A stretch of 64,000 bases of DNA from Duganella phyllosphaerae. GTDB lineage: Bacteria; Pseudomonadota; Gammaproteobacteria; Burkholderiales; Burkholderiaceae_D. Position numbers and translations under genes: made by a program. Below, piece by piece: positions 26,754 through 33,293 of this stretch (position 1 is the first letter of the stretch; each line of letters opens with the position of its first letter). The notes beneath the pieces are model-generated. The model did no database searches and was not told the DNA's origin. It saw only the letters and a program-made list of their open reading frames with translations. The stretch spans positions 42,484 to 106,483 of the forward strand of contig NZ_LROM01000131.1 of NCBI RefSeq assembly GCF_001758785.1. Direction: 5' to 3'.

Positions 26754-26793
26754 ATCGAGCCGGCCGGGTTTCATTCCGCCCGGCTCGATTTTC
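26754..26793 (+). terminator. Intrinsic terminator after the TorF-type porin
   Basis: ATCGAGCCGG (26754-26763) continuing into CCGGG pairs with CCCGGCTCGAT (26779-26789), followed by TTTTCG. It also ends at the stop of the convergent ParA-like gene, so it may serve both. Confidence 0.75.
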
Positions 26794-26794
26794 G

Positions 26795-27346
26795 TTACCT
26801 GCCGCTGAACACCTGGCGATACAGGTGGCGCACTTCGGGCGCGCACAGCACGTTGGCGGTCTTGTAGGCATCTGCCTCGAAGGCGCTGTGGTGCGAGTGA
26901 TAGGTGTCGTGGTCGAGCACCAGGGTGTCGGCCAGGCGCGCGCCCGGCAGCTGGGCCACGAATACCAGCAGGCATCCGGTCTGGTGCGGCGTGAGCGGTT
27001 CGCTGCCGTGGGCCACGGTGACCAGCAGCCTGGCGCCGGGATTGGCGGCGCTGGCCTCACGCAGGCGCGCCAGCAGCGCGGCGTGGTCCTGGTGTTCGAG
27101 GTCGGCGCGGCGCAGCAGCGCGACGATGACGGCGGCGCCGGCCAGCGAGGCCGCATCGCGCGCCTGATTATGCGAGGCGTCGATCACCAGGTCGTCGTAG
27201 AGCTGGGGATCGTAGGCGCAGGGTTCGGGGCAGACCAGCAGCACGCGGTTGCCGGCGGCTACCCGCAGCAGCGCCAGTTCTTCGGCCAGGTCGGAGACGG
27301 CGTGGTTGCCATCGTGTTCGTTGTTACCGGTGAGTGCGACGATCAT
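26795..27346 (-). CDS. ParA/MinD-like protein lacking a Walker A motif
   Basis: 183 residues. The layout follows the small ParA family: 'MIVALTG' first strand, 'RVLLVCPEP' second strand, 'YDDLVIDAS' in place of Walker B, then 'ASLAGAAVIVALLRRADLEHQD' and 'ANPGARLLVTV'. However, the deviant Walker A lysine loop (usual form KGGVGKT/S) is replaced by NNEHDGNHA, so ATP hydrolysis as in ParA is unlikely. It overlaps the DapA-family gene by 4 bp (ATGA), so they are translationally coupled. The relation to ParA is my reading of pattern and order of elements, not a search result. Confidence 0.55.
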   Translation of the reverse strand: MIVALTGNNEHDGNHAVSDLAEELALLRVAAGNRVLLVCPEPCAYDPQLYDDLVIDASHNQARDAASLAGAAVIVALLRRADLEHQDHAALLARLREASAANPGARLLVTVAHGSEPLTPHQTGCLLVFVAQLPGARLADTLVLDHDTYHSHHSAFEADAYKTANVLCAPEVRHLYRQVFSGR

Positions 27347-28251
27347 GCTGTTACCTCCTCGTGACGATGATACGCTGGTATGGCATCGAGCGCCGCCAGC
27401 GCGGCCGCCAGCCGGGTGCGGCAGGGGCTGCTGGCGGGCGTCATGGGCAGGCGCAGCTCGTCGCGCAGCAGGCCCTGCATGGCCAGCGCGGCCTTCAAGG
27501 GTGCCGGATTCGGTTCCGAGAACAGCAGGTGGATCACCGGCAGCAGATGGTCGAACAGGGTCATGGCCTCGGCCAGGTGGCCGGCATGGACCAGGTCATA
27601 GACTTGCACGAACAAATCGACGCGGATATGGGCTGCGGCCGAGATGGCGCCGTGGCCACCGGCGCATAGCGCAGCGAACAGCAGCGCGTCGTCGCCGCAC
27701 AGCATGGCCAGCGGCGTGTGGCGCACCAGCTCTTCCATTCTTTGCAGGCTGCCGCCCGCTTCCTTGATGGCGGCAAACTGCGGGTGCTGCGCCAGCGTGC
27801 GCGCGGTGGCCAGTTCCAGGTTCACGCCGGTGCGCGCCGGTACGTTGTACAGCACGATGGGACGGTCGGTGGCGTCGGCGATCGTTTCGAAGTGGCGCAG
27901 CAGGCCTTCCTGCGACGGTCGCACGTAGGCCGGGGTGGCCACCAGGTAGCCGGCCAGTTCAGTGTCGTCGAACTCGCGAACCTTCGCGGCGGCGGCATGG
28001 GTGTCGCTGCCGCCCACGCCCATCAGCACCGGGCAGCGGCGGTGCGCGGTTTCCAGCACGGCCGAGAGCACGGTCGATTGCTCGGCCAGGTCCAGCTGCG
28101 GCGCCTCGCCGGTGGTGCCGCAGACGACCAGGCCATGTGCGCCCTCGGCGATCAGGCGGTCGGCCAGCGTTTGCAGGCGGGCCAGGTCGATCTCGCCGTG
28201 GTCCATGGGCGTGGCCAGCGGCACCCAGATGCCGCGAAACGAAATATTCAT
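27343..28251 (-). CDS. DapA-family aldolase (4-hydroxy-tetrahydrodipicolinate synthase-like)
   Basis: 302 residues, a full TIM barrel of the class I aldolase DapA/NanA group. The Schiff-base lysine is K163 in 'FAAIKEAGGS', the proton-relay tyrosine is Y135 in 'VLYNVPARTG', and 'GTTGEAPQL' is the pyruvate-carboxylate loop. This could be dapA for lysine synthesis or a paralogue acting on another 2-oxo acid. It is unusual in being coupled to a ParA-like gene rather than to the normal bamC neighbour, which favours a paralogue. It is divergent from kdp. Confidence 0.88.
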   Translation of the reverse strand: MNISFRGIWVPLATPMDHGEIDLARLQTLADRLIAEGAHGLVVCGTTGEAPQLDLAEQSTVLSAVLETAHRRCPVLMGVGGSDTHAAAAKVREFDDTELAGYLVATPAYVRPSQEGLLRHFETIADATDRPIVLYNVPARTGVNLELATARTLAQHPQFAAIKEAGGSLQRMEELVRHTPLAMLCGDDALLFAALCAGGHGAISAAAHIRVDLFVQVYDLVHAGHLAEAMTLFDHLLPVIHLLFSEPNPAPLKAALAMQGLLRDELRLPMTPASSPCRTRLAAALAALDAIPAYHRHEEVTA

Positions 28252-28328
28252 GATGAGTACAAGTGGTGGAAGAGAGGTCCAGCCTATGCCTGCGCCTGTA
28301 AAAATGTTCTAAATAGTACCCAGGCCCG

Positions 28329-28416
28329 CGTAAACAAACCGTAAAAGGGGCGGGTTTTTACGGCGCGTTTACAGTTTGTTTACACCCGCCAGCCAAGTCT
28401 TTACAAAATCTTTAGA
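28329..28416. promoter_or_regulatory. KdpE operator array upstream of the kdp operon
   Basis: TTTACG/TTTACA half sites start at 28357, 28368 and 28379, each exactly 11 bp apart, the last followed by CCCGCC. A further pair is TTTACA at 28400 and TTTAGA at 28411, again 11 bp, followed by CCCC. On the opposite strand a pair TTTACG-N5-TTTACG reads from 28345 to 28329. The E. coli KdpE site is, as I recall it, a TTTAYA direct repeat with an 11-bp period next to a C-rich run, so this is a strong match. No clear sigma-70 boxes were assigned. Confidence 0.72.
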
Positions 28417-28465
28417 CCCCTGCCGCTAACCTCTCATCCATCAAAACAAGACCTTCGAGGGTGTG

Positions 28466-28558
28466 ATGGATTTTATATTTATTGGTGTGATCGCGGCCTT
28501 CACCGTCGCGATCTGGGCGATGGCCGTCGGCTGCGACAAGCTGGGAGGCCAGCCATGA
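28466..28558 (+). CDS. 30-residue membrane protein leading the kdp operon
   Basis: MDFIFIGVIAAFTVAIWAMA is one hydrophobic helix followed by VGCDKLGGQP. It has ATG at 28466 and TGA at 28556-28558, overlapping the kdpF start as ATGA. It is as small as KdpF, with one helix and a short polar tail, and is placed so that its translation would be coupled to kdpF. Similar short ORFs stand upstream of kdpF in related bacteria as far as I recall. No function is known; a KdpF-like helper role in the complex is inferred from position and size. Confidence 0.6.
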   Translation: MDFIFIGVIAAFTVAIWAMAVGCDKLGGQP

Positions 28559-28644
28559 GCATCTTCTACGTGATCGGTGGTATCGCGTCCGCCGGCTTGC
28601 TGGTGTACCTGGTGCTCGCGCTCCTGAAAGCGGAGGAACTGTGA
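28555..28644 (+). CDS. kdpF: K(+)-transporting ATPase subunit KdpF
   Basis: 29 residues, MSIFYVIGGIASAGLLVYLV then a short LALLKAEEL tail, matching the single-helix KdpF pattern of other species. It stabilises the KdpFABC complex in the membrane. It overlaps the 30-residue ORF before it (ATGA), and its stop overlaps the kdpA ATG. GGAGG inside its end serves as the kdpA ribosome-binding site. Confidence 0.85.
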   Translation: MSIFYVIGGIASAGLLVYLVLALLKAEEL

Positions 28645-30467
28645 TGACCACCCAATCGATCGTGCTGCTGGTGATGTTCCTGGTCGTGCTGCTGGCGCTG
28701 GCCTGGCCGCTGGGCGTGGTGCTGGCCCGGGCAGGCGATGGCACTGTCGCCGCCATTCCCGGCCTGGGCTGGCTCGGCAAGCTCGAACGCCTGCTGTACC
28801 GCGCCGCCGGCATCGCCGACCAGGACGGCCAGGCGCAGGGCCAGGGCTGGAAAACTTACGCCATTGCACTGCTGTCGTTCAACGCCCTCGGTGCCCTGGC
28901 CGTTTACGGCCTGCAGCGCCTGCAGGCATTTTTACCGTTGAACCCCCAGGGCATGGCCAATGTCAGCCCCGATTCCGCGTTCAACACGGCAGTGAGCTTT
29001 GTCGCCAACACCAACTGGCAGGGCTACAGCGGCGAACAGACCATGAGCTACCTGACCCAGATGCTGGTGCTCACCGGCCAGAACTTCTTCTCGGCCGCCA
29101 CTGGCATGGCCGTGTGCTTTGCGCTGATCCGCGGCTTCTCGTCGCGCTCGAGCAAATCGATCGGCAATTTCTGGGCCGACGTCACCCGTTCGACCCTGTA
29201 CGTGCTGCTGCCGCTGTCGCTGATCCTGGCGATTTTCCTGGCCGGCCAGGGCGTGATCCAGAACTTCTCGGCCTATAAAGAGGTGCAGCTGATCGACGCA
29301 GTCACCTACACCCAGCCGAAAGTGGACGCCGACAACCAGCCGATCAAGGATGCCAAGGGCCAGCCGGTGACCGAAACGCTGACCACCAGGACGCAAACCC
29401 TGGCCATGGGGCCGGTGGCGTCGCAGGAAGCGATCAAGATGCTGGGTACCAATGGCGGCGGCTTCTTCAACGCCAACTCGGCCCACCCGTATGAAAACCC
29501 GACCGCGCTGACCAACTTCGTGCAGATGCTGGCGATCTTCCTGATCCCGGCCGGCCTGTGCTTCGCGTTCGGCCGCATGGTCGGCGACCGCCGCCAGGGC
29601 TGGGCGGTGCTGGGCGCCATGACGGTGCTGTTTGTCGCCGCCACGCTGGTGGTGATGAGCGCCGAACAGCAGGTCCACCCGGCGCTGCAGGCGTTGCACA
29701 TCGACCAGACGGCCAGCAGCCTGCAATCGGGCGGCAATATGGAAGGCAAGGAAACGCGCTTCGGCATCAGCGCTTCCACGCTGTTCGCCGCTGTCACGAC
29801 CGCAGCGTCTTGCGGTGCGGTCAACTCCATGCACGACTCGTTTACCCCGATCGGCGGCATGATCCCGATGGTGCTGATGCAGTTCGGTGAAGTGATCTTC
29901 GGCGGCGTCGGTTCGGGCCTGTACGGCATGCTGATCTTCGCCATCCTGGCCGTGTTCATCGCCGGTTTGATGATCGGCCGCACGCCCGAATACCTGGGCA
30001 AGAAAATCCAGGCGTACGAAATGAAGATGACATCGATTGCCATCCTGGTTACGCCGACCCTGGTGCTGGCCGGTACCGCGCTGGCGGTGATGACCGATCT
30101 TGGTCGCGCCGGCATCCTCAACCCCGGCGCCCACGGCTTCTCCGAAATTCTGTATGCCCTGAGTTCGGCCGCCAACAACAACGGCAGCGCGTTTGCCGGC
30201 CTGTCCGCCAACACGCCGTTCTACAACACTTTGCTGGCAGTGGCGATCTGGTTCGGCCGCTTTGCCGTGATCGTGCCGATCCTGGCGGTGGCCGGTTCGC
30301 TGGCCGGCAAGCAGCGCCTGGGCGCCAATGCCGGCACCATGCCCACCCACGGCCCGATGTTCATCGGCCTGTTGATCGGCGTGGTGGTGCTGGTCGGCGT
30401 GCTCAATTACGTGCCGGCGCTGGCGCTCGGTCCCGTGGTTGAACACTTGCAGATGTTTGCTCATTAA
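28644..30467 (+). CDS. kdpA: K(+)-transporting ATPase subunit A
   Basis: 607 residues with about ten membrane segments, the channel-like K+-binding subunit of KdpFABC. Four filter-type segments are visible: 'SFVANTNWQGYSGE', 'GTNGGGFFNANSAHPYENPT', 'TTAASCGAVNSMHDSFTPIG' and 'SAANNNGSAFAGL'. The ATG at 28644 is chosen over a GTG 3 bp earlier because the GGAGG spacing fits. It is joined to kdpF by overlapping codons and followed 16 bp later by kdpB. Confidence 0.97.
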   Translation: MTTQSIVLLVMFLVVLLALAWPLGVVLARAGDGTVAAIPGLGWLGKLERLLYRAAGIADQDGQAQGQGWKTYAIALLSFNALGALAVYGLQRLQAFLPLNPQGMANVSPDSAFNTAVSFVANTNWQGYSGEQTMSYLTQMLVLTGQNFFSAATGMAVCFALIRGFSSRSSKSIGNFWADVTRSTLYVLLPLSLILAIFLAGQGVIQNFSAYKEVQLIDAVTYTQPKVDADNQPIKDAKGQPVTETLTTRTQTLAMGPVASQEAIKMLGTNGGGFFNANSAHPYENPTALTNFVQMLAIFLIPAGLCFAFGRMVGDRRQGWAVLGAMTVLFVAATLVVMSAEQQVHPALQALHIDQTASSLQSGGNMEGKETRFGISASTLFAAVTTAASCGAVNSMHDSFTPIGGMIPMVLMQFGEVIFGGVGSGLYGMLIFAILAVFIAGLMIGRTPEYLGKKIQAYEMKMTSIAILVTPTLVLAGTALAVMTDLGRAGILNPGAHGFSEILYALSSAANNNGSAFAGLSANTPFYNTLLAVAIWFGRFAVIVPILAVAGSLAGKQRLGANAGTMPTHGPMFIGLLIGVVVLVGVLNYVPALALGPVVEHLQMFAH

Positions 30468-30483
30468 TTCGCAGGATCCCATC

Positions 30484-32613
30484 ATGTCAACGACTCCAAA
30501 AGAAATGACGCTGTTTACCAACCCCGCCAGCCCCGCCAATCCGGCGCCTAAAAAGCTGCGCCTGTTCGACGCCGAACTGCTGCTGCCGGCGATTGCCGAC
30601 TCGTTCAAAAAACTCAGCCCTGCCACCCAGGTGCGCAGCCCGGTGATGTTTGTCGTGTACGTCGGCAGCATCATCACCACCTTGTTGTACCTGCAGGCGC
30701 TGTTCGGCCAGGGCGAGGCGCCGGCCGGCTTTATCCTGGCGATCTCGGTCTGGCTGTGGTTCACGGTGCTGTTCGCGAACTTTGCCGAGGCGCTGGCCGA
30801 AGGCCGCAGCAAGGCGCAAGCGGCGTCGCTGCGCAACCTCAAGCAAACCGTGAGCGCCAAGAAGCTGGCCACGCCCAAGTACGGCACCACCTGGCTGCCG
30901 CAGCCGGCCACCGATCTGGTCAAGGGACACTACATCCTGGTGGAAGCGGGCGATGTCATCCCGATCGACGGTGAAGTGATCGAAGGCGTAGCCTCGGTGG
31001 ACGAAAGCGCGATCACCGGCGAATCGGCCCCCGTGATCCGCGAGTCGGGCGGCGACTTTTCGTCGGTCACCGGCGGTACCCGCGTGCTGTCGGACTGGCT
31101 GGTGGTGAAGGTCACCGTCAATCCTGGCGAGACCTTCCTCGACCGCATGATCTCGATGGTGGAAGGCGCCAAGCGCCAGAAAACTCCGAACGAGATCGCG
31201 CTCACCATCTTGCTGGTCGCTTTGACCATCGTGTTCCTGATCGTGACCATCACCTTGCTGCCGTTCTCGCTGTTCTCGGTGCAGGCTGCCCAATCGGGCA
31301 CGCCGGTCACCATCACGGTGCTGATCGCGCTGCTGGTGTGCCTGATTCCGACCACGATTGGCGGCCTGCTGTCGGCCATCGGCGTGGCTGGCATGAGCCG
31401 CATGATGCAGGCCAACGTGATCGCTACCTCCGGCCGCGCCGTGGAAGCGGCGGGCGACGTCGACGTGCTGATGCTCGATAAAACCGGCACCATCACGCTC
31501 GGTAACCGCCAGGCATCGAGTTTCGTGCCGGCGCCCGGCGTGACCGAGCAGCAGTTGGCCGACGTGGCGCAACTGGCCTCGCTGGCCGACGAAACCCCGG
31601 AAGGGCGCAGCATCGTGGTGCTGGCCAAGCAGAAGTTCAACATCCGCGAACGCGAAATGGCGTCCCTGAACGCCGTGTTCGTGCCGTTCACCGCGCAAAC
31701 CCGCATGAGCGGTGTCGATATCGGCGAACGCGCCGTGCGCAAGGGCGCCGCCGACAGCGTGCGCCGCTACGTCGAGTCGCTGGGCCAGCCCAATGCTTAC
31801 CCGGCCGAAGTGGGCCGCGCGGTGGACGACATCTCGCGCCGCGGCAGCACGCCGCTGGTGGTCACCGATGGTGGCCGCGTGATGGGCGTGGTGGAACTGA
31901 AGGACATCGTCAAGGGCGGCATCAAGGAGCGTTTCGGCGAGCTGCGCCGCATGGGCATCAAGACCGTGATGATCACCGGCGACAACCAGCTGACCGCTGC
32001 CGCCATCGCTGCCGAAGCGGGCGTGGACGACTTCCTGGCCGAAGCCACGCCGGAAGACAAGCTGAAACTGATCCGCAAGTACCAGGCCGAAGGCCGCCTG
32101 GTGGCGATGACCGGCGACGGCACCAACGACGCCCCGGCGCTGGCCCAGGCCGACGTGGCGGTGGCGATGAACTCGGGCACGCAAGCGGCCAAGGAAGCCG
32201 GCAACATGGTGGACCTGGACTCGAATCCGACCAAGCTGCTGGAAATCGTCGAAATCGGCAAGCAGATGCTGATGACGCGCGGCGCGCTGACCACGTTCTC
32301 GATCTCGAACGACATTGCCAAGTATTTCGCCATCATCCCGGCGGCATTCGTGGGCACCTATCCGCAACTGAAGGCGCTCGACGTGATGCAACTTGCCAGC
32401 CCGTCGTCGGCGATCATGTCGGCGGTGATTTTCAATGCGCTGATCATCGTGGTCTTGATACCGCTGGCGCTCAAGGGCGTGAAGTACCGGGCCATTGGCG
32501 CGGTAGCGCTGCTGCGCCGCAACCTGCTGCTGTATGGCCTGGGCGGGATCGTGCTGCCGTTCGTGGGCATCAAGCTGATCGACATGGTGCTCGCTGCGCT
32601 GCATCTTGTCTGA
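30484..32613 (+). CDS. kdpB: K(+)-transporting ATPase subunit B (P-type ATPase)
   Basis: 709 residues, the energy-coupling subunit. The phosphorylated Asp is D332 in 'MLDKTGTITLG'. 'VDESAITGESAPVIRE' is the actuator TGES loop (as TGES), and 'AMTGDGTNDAPALAQADVAVAM' is the hinge motif. The start ATG at 30484 follows AGGA; a longer frame from 30439 would overlap kdpA and has no site. After its stop comes a REP-like hairpin before kdpC. Confidence 0.97.
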   Translation: MSTTPKEMTLFTNPASPANPAPKKLRLFDAELLLPAIADSFKKLSPATQVRSPVMFVVYVGSIITTLLYLQALFGQGEAPAGFILAISVWLWFTVLFANFAEALAEGRSKAQAASLRNLKQTVSAKKLATPKYGTTWLPQPATDLVKGHYILVEAGDVIPIDGEVIEGVASVDESAITGESAPVIRESGGDFSSVTGGTRVLSDWLVVKVTVNPGETFLDRMISMVEGAKRQKTPNEIALTILLVALTIVFLIVTITLLPFSLFSVQAAQSGTPVTITVLIALLVCLIPTTIGGLLSAIGVAGMSRMMQANVIATSGRAVEAAGDVDVLMLDKTGTITLGNRQASSFVPAPGVTEQQLADVAQLASLADETPEGRSIVVLAKQKFNIREREMASLNAVFVPFTAQTRMSGVDIGERAVRKGAADSVRRYVESLGQPNAYPAEVGRAVDDISRRGSTPLVVTDGGRVMGVVELKDIVKGGIKERFGELRRMGIKTVMITGDNQLTAAAIAAEAGVDDFLAEATPEDKLKLIRKYQAEGRLVAMTGDGTNDAPALAQADVAVAMNSGTQAAKEAGNMVDLDSNPTKLLEIVEIGKQMLMTRGALTTFSISNDIAKYFAIIPAAFVGTYPQLKALDVMQLASPSSAIMSAVIFNALIIVVLIPLALKGVKYRAIGAVALLRRNLLLYGLGGIVLPFVGIKLIDMVLAALHLV

Positions 32614-32626
32614 ACCACCAGCCTTT

Positions 32627-32662
32627 AATCCGTCATCCCCGCTTCCGCGGGGATGACGGATT
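32627..32662. repeat. REP-like perfect hairpin between kdpB and kdpC
   Basis: AATCCGTCATCCCCGC (32627-32642), loop TTCC, GCGGGGATGACGGATT (32647-32662): a perfect 16-bp stem with a 4-base loop. The same AATCCGTCAT start occurs at 41801 and 45003. In this place it could attenuate or protect the kdp transcript between subunits B and C. Confidence 0.88.
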
Positions 32663-32691
32663 CAGAGTTAACTTAAATAATTGGAGCTGTC

Positions 32692-33267
32692 ATGACATCC
32701 CACTTCCGTCCCGCCCTGGTCATCTTCGGCGCACTCACCATTCTCTGCGGCGTGCTTTACCCGCTGGCCGTCTCCGGGGTTGCCTCCGCCGCCTTTCCTG
32801 CCGAAGCGGCGGGCAGCCTGGTACAGGTCGACGGCAAAACCGTCGGCTCGTCGCTGATCGGCCAGTCGTTCAGTTCACCGAAATACTTCTGGGGCCGCCC
32901 GTCGGGCACCGGTCCGATGCCCAATAACGGCGCCGGTTCTTCCGGCACCAACTTCGGCCCCACCAACGCGGCCCAGATCGACGCCGTGAAAGGCCGTATC
33001 GACGCCCTCAAGGCGCTTGATCCCTCCAACACCCAGCCCATTCCGGTGGACCTGGTGACCGCCTCGGCCAGCGGCCTCGATCCCGAGATCAGCCCGGCCG
33101 CCGCCCGCTACCAGGCCGCCCGCGTGGCCGCTGCCCGCCAGTTCAACACCAAGCAGGTGCTGGCGCTGATCGAGCAGCATACGCGTCCGCAGTACCTGGG
33201 CTTTTTCGGCGAGCCGCGCGTCAACGTCCTGGCGCTCAACCTGGCGCTCGACCAGACTGGCCGCTGA
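32692..33267 (+). CDS. kdpC: K(+)-transporting ATPase subunit C
   Basis: 191 residues with one N-terminal membrane helix (LVIFGALTILCGVLYPLAVS) and a periplasmic domain with 'GSLIGQSFSSPKYFWGRPSGTGPMPNNGAGSSGTNFGP' in the usual order (shown here only as landmarks: SPKYFWGRPS and SSGTNFGP). 'DLVTASASGLDPEISPAAA' is the KdpC hallmark. It assists ATP use by KdpB. It lies after the hairpin, 78 bp from kdpB, and 26 bp before kdpD. TTGGAGCT precedes the ATG. Confidence 0.95.
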   Translation: MTSHFRPALVIFGALTILCGVLYPLAVSGVASAAFPAEAAGSLVQVDGKTVGSSLIGQSFSSPKYFWGRPSGTGPMPNNGAGSSGTNFGPTNAAQIDAVKGRIDALKALDPSNTQPIPVDLVTASASGLDPEISPAAARYQAARVAAARQFNTKQVLALIEQHTRPQYLGFFGEPRVNVLALNLALDQTGR

Positions 33268-33293
33268 TTTATCCGCTCAGGTAGAATCGCCGC

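Noticed and set aside
30439..30483. Extended kdpB start
   Set aside because: It would overlap kdpA by 29 bp; the ATG at 30484 has a ribosome-binding site and the usual KdpB start.
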